64,000 bases of DNA from a virus: positions 1 to 64,000 of the IMG/VR virus record IMGVR_UViG_3300032050_014001. One strand, written 5' to 3'. Shown one piece after another: positions 9,181-17,520 of this stretch. Under the pieces are notes generated by a model. The model was not told the DNA's origin and did not search any database. It saw only the letters and a list, made by a program, of their open reading frames with translations. The stretch's first letter is position 1. Every line of letters starts with the position of its first letter. Made by a program: the position numbers and the translations under genes.

Positions 9181-9851
9181 TATATTAATTGATAATGATA
9201 ATAATTATAAATCCATGATGTGTTTTTTGCAACTATTTCTTCTTTCTCATATTGCAAATCTGAACCATCTGTCGAAAAAGGAGTGCAATCTATAAAGTTG
9301 TGTATTTTTCTAGCGGGTTTTGCTTTACCTTTTGTATATTGAATAACCTGAATATCAGCCTTAAGAGAAGGTACCCCGGGAATCATTGCATTGCCTCTAT
9401 ATCCGCATGCTATTATCCACGGTTTAATTAGTCCGTCCACAATGTCTATATTTGTTTCCAATAGTTTTATAGAAATCTCTCTCTTGTTTCCGGAAGACCT
9501 ATTTTTGATTACGCTAGACTGCAAAAAACAATTATCACCATCCATGTTTATTGTTTCCATGTCTAGTGATTCACCGGGCAATTCTACTCTCTGCGCAAAA
9601 TAAAGACCCAGACCTTCCTCTCTGGGATTGGTTCTGGGTCCTAAAAATTTTTCAAAATGAGAAAATCTAGTTGCATTCCTCAATTGAGAATGATCTATAG
9701 AGAAAAACCTAGAAATTTCATTAAAAAATTCAAATAAATCACTTTTTGGCAGTATCCTAACCACCCATTGTGTCTGTAAAGGGACATCTAGTTCCCAGAC
9801 ACCTATATTACTTAAGAAATGTTCTCTGGGTGAATATATACCTTCTGCCAT
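9180..9851 (-). CDS. Tail-tube-fold baseplate protein (gp54/gp19-like)
   Basis: This 223-residue protein has the signature of contractile-tail tube-like proteins: FAQRVELPGESLD near residue 85, a long strand ISIKLLETNIDIVDGLIKPW near 128-147, and a conserved C-terminal region with KADIQVIQYTKG and HNFIDCTPFSTDG. The same arrangement (LPG near the start, then a beta sheet with a DCxP loop) recurs in tube initiator proteins. It lies 9 bp after the tail tube gene stop, so it is probably the tube initiator or first disc (gp54 role) or a second tube protein. It is shorter than T4 gp54 (320). Confidence 0.55.
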   Translation of the reverse strand: MAEGIYSPREHFLSNIGVWELDVPLQTQWVVRILPKSDLFEFFNEISRFFSIDHSQLRNATRFSHFEKFLGPRTNPREEGLGLYFAQRVELPGESLDMETINMDGDNCFLQSSVIKNRSSGNKREISIKLLETNIDIVDGLIKPWIIACGYRGNAMIPGVPSLKADIQVIQYTKGKAKPARKIHNFIDCTPFSTDGSDLQYEKEEIVAKNTSWIYNYYHYQLI

Positions 9852-9860
9852 TTATATTAG

Positions 9861-10463
9861 TTATGACAAGAATGCATTAATATTCGGGAAAGCATTAGAT
9901 AAATTATTCAAAACAAATTCACCCGGACGCTTCTCTTCGAAGAAATGATAAGCAAATGTTACATCAAAAGTCTTTACACTGCCAGTACCTTCAGCTATTT
10001 CATACGACATTTCGCCAACGTTTCTGATAGAAGCGCCAAATAATGTGTATTGCATGACGGGATTAAGCTTTTTATCTAATTGCAATAGCTCAATATAGTT
10101 TGTTCTATCAGGAGTATTGTATGTACCAGTACTAGTAGCATCGTTGAACACAGCACGTGACTCGGCAATGAATCTTTCTCTAATTAAAGAATTTGCATCA
10201 CAATAAAAAGTTAATTGAAAAGCATCAGAACCAGGATATGTTGCAATAGTGGGGATGTTAAAATTCATCCCCATATATTTAACTGCTTCATTTTCAATGT
10301 TTCTGCCAGGTAAAGCAGCTGTTTTTACATATACCAGCTCTTCTTCACCTAGGAACATTGTTCCGGTGCGGATCATCATCACGCGAAATAGATAGTCACG
10401 TGCGAAGTCCGCTACCGAAGCTCTGTCATAAAAACCTCTAATTGTTTGTGTTGTGTCTGCCAT
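9861..10463 (-). CDS. 19: Tail tube protein (gp19)
   Basis: This 200-residue protein lies immediately downstream of the sheath gene, the standard T4-type order. It carries tube-protein features: DYLFRVMMIRTG near residue 24, KTAALPGRNIEN near 47-58 (the LPG loop), a segment with VMQYTLFGASIRNVGEMSY, and a C-terminal strand VKTFDVTFAYHFFE. These strands form the beta barrel of contractile tail tubes. T4 gp19 is 163 residues. A near-perfect late box (CATAAATA) lies 5 nt before the ATG, consistent with a strongly expressed late gene. Confidence 0.85.
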   Translation of the reverse strand: MADTTQTIRGFYDRASVADFARDYLFRVMMIRTGTMFLGEEELVYVKTAALPGRNIENEAVKYMGMNFNIPTIATYPGSDAFQLTFYCDANSLIRERFIAESRAVFNDATSTGTYNTPDRTNYIELLQLDKKLNPVMQYTLFGASIRNVGEMSYEIAEGTGSVKTFDVTFAYHFFEEKRPGEFVLNNLSNAFPNINAFLS

Positions 10464-10468
10464 ATACT

Positions 10469-10476
10469 TATTTATG
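10469..10476 (-). promoter_or_regulatory. T4-type late promoter box CATAAATA
   Basis: The minus strand reads CATAAATA exactly 5 nt before the tail tube ATG. It lies in the 24-bp gap after the sheath gene and would give a separate tube transcript. Confidence 0.65.
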
Positions 10477-10487
10477 GTTTAATTTTA

Positions 10488-13106
10488 TTAGAGACGAGGA
10501 CCACTTACTAATTCATTGAAGCTAGCGCCGGTTCTAGTCGCAATAAAATTCACTAAAATGAATTCTGATGCTCTAATAGGCTTGATATAGATATCAACAA
10601 CTAATTCATTGCTATCAATAGATTCAGGAGTATTGTTTCTCTTATCAGATACGATCATATAATCAGCAACACCTTCTGTAGATTTTGCAAAATTGAATAT
10701 TGGATTCAATGCATTTACTAATCGAGTACGTGTAAATGTTGTATTTGGTTCAAATACAAAGTATTTTACAGTTTTCTTTGTTGCTTTTTCTAGGTATAAG
10801 AACAATCTTCTTACATTGATACGATCGAATGTACTTGGTTGACGCTGCATTGTCTTTTGGCCGAAAATAGTAATGCCATCACCAGGGAAGAATGCTACTG
10901 GATTAATGGAAATTTTGTATAGTTGATCTCTTTCTTTTTGCTTTGGTGTTACTGCCAACTCAAGGACATTGCGAACACGACCACGTGTGAAGCCTGCTGG
11001 TGCATACCATGGATAGAAATTAGAATCAGTATTAGCAAAACTTGCTGCGGCAAAGCTTGAGAAAGGTATCCAAACATTCAATCCCGCAACGGAATCATAG
11101 ATCTTTGCCCAGTTTCCATAAGTACAGGAGTAATTTGAATTTGCTAATTCAAATAAATGCTTCAATGACGTATAAATGTCACGAGAAAATGAATTATTTG
11201 CATTAGGTAATACCTTACTATTCTCTCCTTTAACAAATATTTGACGCAAAGGATCAGCTATGAACATACAATCTTTTCTAGATTGCGAACAGAATGTATC
11301 AAAACGTTGGTAAATTGTATTATACAATGCTCTTAAATCTTTTGTTACATCGGTTGGTGATTGATAATCACCTGCAGTCTTTAATAAAGATAAACCTTCT
11401 GCAAAATTATCAGAAACAACTGTATCATCAAAGTAAGTAACTTTGTTTGCACAGCATGTTGTGAATATTGTGCCTAATCCGCCTTCGACAACCAAATCTA
11501 GATCAAATAATTCATCATTTTCTACTTTATATAATGCATTTTCAATCTTAGCTGGCAGGTTACCAACTTCTTTTGTCTTAATATTGAGGCTGGTATATGG
11601 CCCTGTTGCATACAATGCATCAGTAGTAATCATGGAACTAGATAATGCTACATAATCAAGATAGTAACCACCGAAACGACTGCCTTGTTTATTGTCACTT
11701 GCTAATGCTTTTAATGCTGAATTAGTGTATAGACGAACTTTTTTATTGGGTACGCCTACTGCATTTAACCAGGTATCACCACCACGGTTGGTAATATTGT
11801 CATTTACAATAATTTTAACAGCTCTGCTTTCTTTTTGTGGTGCAGAAATGAAGTAAGATACTGCGTCACCACCATTAAGATCTTGAATCTTGCGATTAAA
11901 ATCTAATGAACCAATATGATTTCGCTCTAATACATAATCCATCTTGATAGCATCTGGTGTGTAAATCGAACGACGCAGCTTATAGATGCTAATAGATAGC
12001 GTATCATCGAACTTCTCTGATGTAGAATCAGGGAAATTATAGAATGTTCTTTCAAGATTGAACGAAATATTGGAATCATCTCGTACAATACCCGCATCAG
12101 ACCCACCTGATAAAGCAAAATTTAATCTCTCATTTGGTATTTGTGTGAATCCCGCACCATATAATCCGGTAGATGGTGCAGTTTGTGTTACAGTATAAGC
12201 ACGAACAATACTGTCATGATCTGTAGTAGGCTCTGCATTGGTATTATCAGTGATAGCGGCATAATACCCTTCAGCTTGTGCTTCTGTTACTGTTTGCCCT
12301 TTATTGAGAAGAATCAAACCCGCCTTACCGAAATCAGCAATTGAATTAATTGCTGTGATATCTGCTGATGTTAATGACCAATTAAATGCGGTACCTTCAA
12401 TAACTGCATTGTATTGATCAAGTGTCAATTCGAAAAATTTGGGTGCACCCAGTACGTAAGTACCTGCAGATACGGCGATATTGTTTGTTTTGGTTACTTC
12501 ACCTGCGGAGAAAAAGGCTGATTTTAATTCAGTTGCTGCAGTTACAGAAGCAACTGTGGAAGATAAGAGTCCATTGACTAATGTAGTATATTCCTCATCT
12601 GTCAATTTTGCATATGTCATATCTTCAAACGCGATGCCATTAGCTGATAAATGAAGGAAATCTGGTTCTTCGAAAGAAGTGGTTGCGACTGTCAATACAT
12701 CAGTTCCGCCCAGATCAAAAGCTGATGCAGGTACTGATTTTGTGGCGCGCCACACAACTACATTGTTATCAGTTTCTAGAGTAACTACTGGGTAAACTAA
12801 CGCACCATAGGTTGATCCATACCCATAACCAGCACCAGGACCATAAGGCAAACGATTTACATACAGAGATGCATTTGAATCTGTGATAATTTGTCTTGCA
12901 GAATGATAAAAATAACGTTCTGCTGGTGTAGCAGGTATACCGTAAATTTGTTCAAGTTCTTGAATGGATGTTACTTGAATTACTTCATCTGTAGGCCCAC
13001 GTTGGGCAAACCCAGCTAAAAATACATTGGTTCCGGCTGGTTGAAATGCTACTTGTGAAATGTCAATCTCACGAATTTCAACACCAGGTGACTGAATAGT
13101 TCTCAT
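10488..13106 (-). CDS. 18: Contractile tail sheath protein (gp18)
   Basis: This 872-residue protein begins with MRTIQSPGVEIREIDISQV, the conserved opening of T4-type sheath proteins (SPGVxxxExD), followed by FLAGFAQRGPTDEVIQV. The C-terminal region has the conserved sheath core, with FFPGDGITIFGQKTM, NVRRLFLYLEKATKK near 750 and an ending around NFIATRTGASFNELV. The sheath surrounds the tube and contracts to drive it through the envelope. It is about 210 residues longer than T4 gp18 (659). The extra length sits in the middle (about 120-350), where T4 also carries surface domains. A perfect TATAAATA lies 8 nt upstream of the ATG. Confidence 0.92.
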   Translation of the reverse strand: MRTIQSPGVEIREIDISQVAFQPAGTNVFLAGFAQRGPTDEVIQVTSIQELEQIYGIPATPAERYFYHSARQIITDSNASLYVNRLPYGPGAGYGYGSTYGALVYPVVTLETDNNVVVWRATKSVPASAFDLGGTDVLTVATTSFEEPDFLHLSANGIAFEDMTYAKLTDEEYTTLVNGLLSSTVASVTAATELKSAFFSAGEVTKTNNIAVSAGTYVLGAPKFFELTLDQYNAVIEGTAFNWSLTSADITAINSIADFGKAGLILLNKGQTVTEAQAEGYYAAITDNTNAEPTTDHDSIVRAYTVTQTAPSTGLYGAGFTQIPNERLNFALSGGSDAGIVRDDSNISFNLERTFYNFPDSTSEKFDDTLSISIYKLRRSIYTPDAIKMDYVLERNHIGSLDFNRKIQDLNGGDAVSYFISAPQKESRAVKIIVNDNITNRGGDTWLNAVGVPNKKVRLYTNSALKALASDNKQGSRFGGYYLDYVALSSSMITTDALYATGPYTSLNIKTKEVGNLPAKIENALYKVENDELFDLDLVVEGGLGTIFTTCCANKVTYFDDTVVSDNFAEGLSLLKTAGDYQSPTDVTKDLRALYNTIYQRFDTFCSQSRKDCMFIADPLRQIFVKGENSKVLPNANNSFSRDIYTSLKHLFELANSNYSCTYGNWAKIYDSVAGLNVWIPFSSFAAASFANTDSNFYPWYAPAGFTRGRVRNVLELAVTPKQKERDQLYKISINPVAFFPGDGITIFGQKTMQRQPSTFDRINVRRLFLYLEKATKKTVKYFVFEPNTTFTRTRLVNALNPIFNFAKSTEGVADYMIVSDKRNNTPESIDSNELVVDIYIKPIRASEFILVNFIATRTGASFNELVSGPRL

Positions 13107-13114
13107 ATAGGACT

Positions 13115-13122
13115 TATTTATA
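13115..13122 (-). promoter_or_regulatory. T4-type late promoter box TATAAATA (sheath)
   Basis: A perfect minus-strand TATAAATA lies 8 nt before the sheath ATG. T4 late transcripts start a few bases after this element, so the sheath mRNA would be leaderless or nearly so. Confidence 0.75.
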
Positions 13123-13140
13123 CTTTTTTTGAGTCCTTTT

Positions 13141-13737
13141 TTATACTAAGAGACAATATAGTTCAGAGAAAGCAAATGTAAATGATGATTCTATTTCATT
13201 GGATTGTCTGTAGGAATATGATATACCATCAAGCAATGTGGGGAATGCATTTTTATAAATCCATTTTATAACATCATTATTAAATTCGTCCTTACCTACT
13301 ACAGTAATATCCGTACTATATTCGCCCAATAGCCCAGAAATATCAGTAATATCATTACATCTTAAAGAAGTTGCATATGTTCCTTCTTGTGCTTCTCTCA
13401 AAGCATTGAGCCATGTGTAAATTACCCAATAATTATTAAACATATTATCAACTGTGAAGCTAACCTTCAATGGATCATACTTAGGATGTGTATGTGATGT
13501 GATACTAAACGGCGATCCGCTATAATTTAAATCAACAGAAGGTACATTAATAGCAGGTACTACAGCACCATATACAGAAAATGCCATTGTATCTAGCGAT
13601 ATGGATGTATTTTTGCGTTCAAATCTCTTATTAATGTTTCTTAATATGGGAGGTATATCAAAAAACATTTGAAACTTATCTCCTAATGCTTTGTTTAGGA
13701 TTGCTTGATCATTAGAAGTTGTGTGATTGCCTATCAT
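13141..13737 (-). CDS. Tail tube-like/neck-proximal structural protein
   Basis: This 198-residue protein lies between the sheath gene and the KxDG protein. It has a beta-rich central region (FSVYGAVVPAINVPSVDLNY, then PLKVSFTVDNMFNNYWVIY) like the strand-turn-strand pattern of tube-fold proteins, and a C-terminal strand SSFTFAFSELYCLLV. The PAINVPS segment recalls the LPG/VPG loop of tube proteins. A second tube protein, a tail terminator or a completion protein is possible. The upstream gene stops only 3 bp before its start, so the two are cotranscribed. No T4 number can be assigned. Confidence 0.5.
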   Translation of the reverse strand: MIGNHTTSNDQAILNKALGDKFQMFFDIPPILRNINKRFERKNTSISLDTMAFSVYGAVVPAINVPSVDLNYSGSPFSITSHTHPKYDPLKVSFTVDNMFNNYWVIYTWLNALREAQEGTYATSLRCNDITDISGLLGEYSTDITVVGKDEFNNDVIKWIYKNAFPTLLDGISYSYRQSNEIESSFTFAFSELYCLLV

Positions 13738-13740
13738 TTT

Positions 13741-14994
13741 TTATTCAATTGGTTGTGTTTCTGGTTTTACCCAATTCTTCGGCATTAAAAAATTAGCTCT
13801 GCTGAATTCTAGTCGATCAATAAACTTTACACCATTTTGATCTTGATCAAATGCAACATAACCTTCAGGGTTTGTGACCTTAATATCACCATTAGGCATT
13901 ATCAAGAATGTTCCCATCATAGCACCTTGCATGATTGAATTGTATTTTTGTATAAAAATATCTTTAATTTGCTTTACATCTCTGATATAGTTAAACAAAT
14001 GCAAAATAGTATCAGCGTGCCGCTCTAGAAGTTTAGTCATTTCATTTTTAGCTGCTATTTTAGATTCTTTTCTTTTAGCTTTTTCTATTTCTTTGTCTAG
14101 ACGGGCGCCAACCCATTGTATGAATTCATTCAATGAATAGCGAAGATCATTTAAAAATTCACCTTCTTTAATTTTCGTGTTTAAAAATATGTTTACTAAG
14201 TCAGCGACCTTCCCATTTATGAAAGAGAAATTTATTAAATTGATATGAGTTTCAGCATTTTGTAATGTTCTTCTTACAAAATTTGTTTCTTCTTCAGTTA
14301 AACTAATAGTACCGGCTTTATTTTCAAATAATGCATCTATGATATATGCTGTTTTAGATTTTAAATGTTCTGCAGAGATGCCAAATTTTTTATTTACAAA
14401 TCGTTGTTTGCCTTCTTCATCTACAGAAGGATCATATTTTGTATGGAAGGCAATACCTATTTGATATTTCTTAATATCTTTAGCCTCTTTTGAATCTTCG
14501 GGGAATGTATACAAAATAGTATTTGGTCTAAACCCCAAATAATTTTTACCACCTATAACGTATTTTTGTACTAATCCGGGCCAAAACAATAAATCACCTT
14601 GATACACGCCATCAAAATTTACACCCTTCAATGCATTAAAAGCATATATTAATTTCTCAATCAGTCCGGGCGCTTCACCATGATTCTTTTTAATATCTGC
14701 TACACTATAAGATAGTAATGGTTCATTGTTAAATGCACTTTTAGTAGATATAAAAAATTTACCGTAAGAGTCTCTACCGCATATGACTGCAGGTGCACCA
14801 TCAATCTTAACAGTCATGTTAATCTTTCTATCAGTATTACTTTTTAACATATCCAGTAAAACTGAAATATATTGCAAAGTTTTAATAGCACCTTCTTTTC
14901 CCTTTTTAAGAATTAATTCATCTAAATGTGTGAGATGCTTATTAGTAGCATCTGCATTTTCCATTAAAATAAAATAATCCTTAAAGCTCTTCAT
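13741..14994 (-). CDS. KxDG nucleotidyltransferase/ligase-like protein with capsid-targeting-like N-terminus
   Basis: This 417-residue protein starts MKSFKDYFILMENAD if the ATG complementary to 14992-14994 is used. That start lies exactly 5 nt after a GATAAATA late box. An in-frame start 30 bp upstream would swallow the box. Near residue 68 is NMTVKIDGAPAVICG, a KxDGxP motif as in the adenylated lysine motif of ATP-dependent DNA/RNA ligases. YQGDLLFWPG follows near 130. Close to the C-terminus, NPEGYVAFD followed by KFIDRLEFSRANF parallels ligase motif IV (EGxV) and motif V. It resembles a family found beside structural genes of T4-like phages (annotated DUF6267, from memory). The role is unknown. 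It could be RNA repair, an injected enzyme or a structural derivative. Confidence 0.6.
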   Translation of the reverse strand: MKSFKDYFILMENADATNKHLTHLDELILKKGKEGAIKTLQYISVLLDMLKSNTDRKINMTVKIDGAPAVICGRDSYGKFFISTKSAFNNEPLLSYSVADIKKNHGEAPGLIEKLIYAFNALKGVNFDGVYQGDLLFWPGLVQKYVIGGKNYLGFRPNTILYTFPEDSKEAKDIKKYQIGIAFHTKYDPSVDEEGKQRFVNKKFGISAEHLKSKTAYIIDALFENKAGTISLTEEETNFVRRTLQNAETHINLINFSFINGKVADLVNIFLNTKIKEGEFLNDLRYSLNEFIQWVGARLDKEIEKAKRKESKIAAKNEMTKLLERHADTILHLFNYIRDVKQIKDIFIQKYNSIMQGAMMGTFLIMPNGDIKVTNPEGYVAFDQDQNGVKFIDRLEFSRANFLMPKNWVKPETQPIE

Positions 14995-14999
14995 GCTTC

Positions 15000-15007
15000 T
15001 ATTTATC
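15000..15007 (-). promoter_or_regulatory. T4-type late promoter box GATAAATA
   Basis: The minus strand reads GATAAATA 5 nt before the MKSFKDYF start codon. It lies inside the 3' end of the terminase gene and fixes the start of the KxDG gene. Confidence 0.6.
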
Positions 15008-16688
15008 ATTGTAGAGGTTTCCAACCAGACTGCAATAAATCATTTAAATCATCATCAAACCCAAAATGACTCCCAACAAAAGTAGGAATAACATTATATT
15101 GACTAGAATCTTTTTCATTCATATAAAAAGCACCTGGATTCTTAAATGAACCTACACCCCAATCATATGGACGAATAACCGCTGGTTTATTATTCTCATC
15201 CATAGTAATGACTTCAAAATATTTTGTGACAAGTTTTTCGTGTAGTATTAATAATGCCCAACCTAAAGACATAACGCGGTCATCATGTTTATCATTCTTA
15301 GCTTTCCATGCCCCATTCGGCATCCTTACGAAGTCTCTTAGTTCTTCTACTGTATGTAAATCATTTATTCTAACAGCATCTAATGTATTAATCCAATATC
15401 TTTGATTGATAACATTATCATATTTTGTATTAGTATGACAAACGACGCCCAATGGAATAACACTACGATTCAATTCTTTATATCCGTGTGAAATAATATT
15501 CTCATACTGATAATCTTTTCTTAAATTATCAACTACTTGAGCACCGCACTTGTCTCTCTCTATAAGTAGCAATGGTGATCCCCATTGCAATAGTATTTCA
15601 TGCAATTTACTAGTAAATTCAATAGGAGTAATAATATTACATGAATATACAGCAACCTGATTAATGGCATGCAAATCAGTTAGATCTAAAATTTGCACAA
15701 CAGTATTGTCCTTGCCTACACCTTCTGCAACATCAACACCAGCTACATATAGTCTACCTTCTTTTGGAAGTTCCCAAATCTTATAAGAACCATCCATATA
15801 AACATATTCTGGTGCAGATGCTTTAGATCTTAATGTATCAAAAGTAGCTGCATTGATTGATGCTTCACCTACTTCATCAAATATGCATTCAAATTCTCTT
15901 AAAAAGTCTTCTGGAGAAGCCATAGAACCCATTGTTTCTTTCTTCCACTTTTCATCTCTTCCCGGAACATCATACCAAGGCACTTTCATTTGCACCCAAC
16001 TATTTTCATTCTTTACAGAACCGTCATATAATTTAAAAAACAAACCAGAGGTATCTCTAGGTGTTGAAGCCATAATAATTTTAGACTTCTTTGAATTTGA
16101 AATGATAGGATACACAGAAGCCCAAAAACTTTCTAGCAAGTGAGGTTCAATCCAGTCCGCTTCGTCGACAAACAATAAATTAGCTGAACTACCACGACCT
16201 GCTGAACCAGTTGTGGTAGTGATACCTATGCGAGATCCGTTTGCCAATTCCATGGATTCTTTTCCATATTCTTTCACACCAGGTTTTAACCAGTTAGGCA
16301 ATTCTTCATATGCTAATCGAATTCTTTTAAAAATTTCTTTAGCAGTACTTTCTTTATTGGCTACAATTAAAATATTTTGATGTTCATTAAAGCAAGCAGT
16401 CCATAAACAATAGATAGTCGATATAGTACTCTTGCCACTTTGTCTTGCAAACAATAATAGAGAGAAACGATTATCACGCATCATCCTCAATGCTTTCTTT
16501 TGATAAGTATGAAGTGGTATTTTAATTTTGCCATCATCTGGAGCAATGATATGAAAATAATTTTCAGCAAAATGTAATATATTCTCTTGACATTTTTTTA
16601 TTTCTTTAATCTCTTCAATGCCGTAATCAAACTGTGCGTCGACCGTTGGTAGATTAGGATTGTTCAAATAGACTTTTTGTCTGCCCAT
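15006..16688 (-). CDS. 17: Terminase large subunit (gp17), ATPase-nuclease packaging motor
   Basis: This 560-residue protein has all main terminase motifs. Walker A is ARQSGKST at 81-88 and Walker B is LLFVDEAD at 171-178, with the catalytic Glu following the Asp. The coupling motif is ASTPRDTSG at 207-215. The C-terminal RNaseH-like nuclease begins with GVDVAEGVGKD at about 317-327, followed by a late acidic site in KHDDRVMSLGWALL. gp17 pumps DNA into the prohead at the portal and cuts the concatemer. The length is close to T4 gp17 (610). It diverges from the 16707 gene across 18 bp. Its own start has no NATAAATA box on the minus strand. Confidence 0.95.
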   Translation of the reverse strand: MGRQKVYLNNPNLPTVDAQFDYGIEEIKEIKKCQENILHFAENYFHIIAPDDGKIKIPLHTYQKKALRMMRDNRFSLLLFARQSGKSTISTIYCLWTACFNEHQNILIVANKESTAKEIFKRIRLAYEELPNWLKPGVKEYGKESMELANGSRIGITTTTGSAGRGSSANLLFVDEADWIEPHLLESFWASVYPIISNSKKSKIIMASTPRDTSGLFFKLYDGSVKNENSWVQMKVPWYDVPGRDEKWKKETMGSMASPEDFLREFECIFDEVGEASINAATFDTLRSKASAPEYVYMDGSYKIWELPKEGRLYVAGVDVAEGVGKDNTVVQILDLTDLHAINQVAVYSCNIITPIEFTSKLHEILLQWGSPLLLIERDKCGAQVVDNLRKDYQYENIISHGYKELNRSVIPLGVVCHTNTKYDNVINQRYWINTLDAVRINDLHTVEELRDFVRMPNGAWKAKNDKHDDRVMSLGWALLILHEKLVTKYFEVITMDENNKPAVIRPYDWGVGSFKNPGAFYMNEKDSSQYNVIPTFVGSHFGFDDDLNDLLQSGWKPLQ

Positions 16689-16689
16689 G

Positions 16690-16697
16690 TATAAATA
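16690..16697 (+). promoter_or_regulatory. T4-type late promoter box TATAAATA
   Basis: A perfect plus-strand TATAAATA lies 9 nt before the ATG at 16707. It almost fills the 18-bp gap to the divergent terminase gene. Confidence 0.7.
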
Positions 16698-16706
16698 GTT
16701 ATCTAT

Positions 16707-17444
16707 ATGAACAAAAAAGGCTCACCAACATTTCATAATACCTCTGATAAGAAAATTCATCCTTACATGACACCACCTACCGTAGCTGGTAAAAAAGGTG
16801 TGGCATCTATGGGTGTTGCAGAACCCAAAGAAATTGACTTTTCAAAAAGAGAAGAAAGTTGTGACTCTTGCGAAAAAGTAGCTAAAGAAAGTATAAATAC
16901 ATCCAATATGAGTAAATTTTTATTCGACAAACTATTTGAAGACGTAATGTCAGGTTCTGAATTCGGTGGCGGAGATGATGCTGCTGATCTCGGTATTGAT
17001 GTTGGTGGTGGCGAAGGTGGAGAAGATCTCGGTGGTGGGGATGAAGTTACCATTACACTTGATCGCGCTACAGCAGAAAAGCTTATCGATCTTATCCAAG
17101 GAGCTATGGGCGGAGTTGGTGAAGATGAAGGAGAGCTTGATGGTGAAGGTGGAGAAGAAGGTGGCGAAGATTTCGGGGGTGAAGAAGAAGGTGAAGGTGC
17201 AATGGGAGAATCCATTGAAGTTGTTGCTGAACCAAAACCTTTTGGTGCAAAAGCAGAAACCCTTCAAAAGAGAGACAATAAAGTTTCTTCTAAATACAAA
17301 GCAGCTGGCGGTAAAGCACATACAGGAAGCATTCCAGCTTTGGAAGCAGAACCAAAAGCATTTAGCGGTAAACCCGAAACACTTCAAAACAAGAATAATA
17401 AGGTCGCTGGATTTAGTACATCAGGAACAATCTTCGGTTCTTAA
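16707..17444 (+). CDS. Acidic Gly/Glu-rich late protein, possible prohead core/internal protein; two nested starts
   Basis: The full frame encodes 245 residues. The middle (about 75-172) is a low-complexity Gly/Asp/Glu tract split by one ordered segment, VTITLDRATAEKLIDLIQGA. The C-terminus has two copies of a motif: AEPKPFGAKAETLQKRDNKV and AEPKAFSGKPETLQNKNNKV. A second in-frame ATG at 16908 is preceded by its own perfect TATAAATA (8 nt away). It would give a 178-residue protein starting MSKFLFDKLFEDVM, a capsid-targeting-like segment with an LFE site. Acidic, low-complexity late proteins near the terminase often serve as scaffold or internal head proteins (T4 gp67/gp68 are acidic). Function is inferred. 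A hairpin terminator follows. Confidence 0.55.
   Translation: MNKKGSPTFHNTSDKKIHPYMTPPTVAGKKGVASMGVAEPKEIDFSKREESCDSCEKVAKESINTSNMSKFLFDKLFEDVMSGSEFGGGDDAADLGIDVGGGEGGEDLGGGDEVTITLDRATAEKLIDLIQGAMGGVGEDEGELDGEGGEEGGEDFGGEEEGEGAMGESIEVVAEPKPFGAKAETLQKRDNKVSSKYKAAGGKAHTGSIPALEAEPKAFSGKPETLQNKNNKVAGFSTSGTIFGS
16892..16899 (+). promoter_or_regulatory. Nested late promoter box TATAAATA inside the 16707 gene
   Basis: A second perfect TATAAATA within the reading frame lies 8 nt before the in-frame ATG at 16908. It would drive a shorter product beginning MSKFLFDKLFEDVM. Confidence 0.5.
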
Positions 17445-17467
17445 TTTTTTAGTAAGCTAATAATTTT

Positions 17468-17501
17468 AAGAGACTCTATGAAAGTAGAGTCTCTTTTTTT
17501 G
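17468..17501 (+). terminator. Rho-independent terminator
   Basis: AGAGACTCTA at 17469-17478 pairs perfectly with TAGAGTCTCT at 17485-17494 across a 6-nt loop, followed by a T tract. It ends the 16707 transcript before the next late promoter at 17508. Confidence 0.85.
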
Positions 17502-17507
17502 TTTAAA

Positions 17508-17515
17508 CATAAATA
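17508..17515 (+). promoter_or_regulatory. T4-type late promoter box CATAAATA
   Basis: CATAAATA lies 5 nt before the ATG at 17521, directly downstream of the terminator. It starts the small late protein/neck operon. Confidence 0.65.
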
Positions 17516-17520
17516 ATAAT

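Noticed and set aside
14995-15024. Longer start of the KxDG gene at 15024
   Set aside because: It would place a good late box inside the coding region and add a segment (METSTMINRS) without support; the start at 14994 restores the targeting-like peptide.
16763-17387. Long minus-strand frames rich in Ser/Pro or Phe/Cys under the acidic Gly-rich gene
   Set aside because: They are mirror images of a low-complexity GGT/GAA-rich plus-strand gene that has promoters and a terminator; their composition is an artefact.
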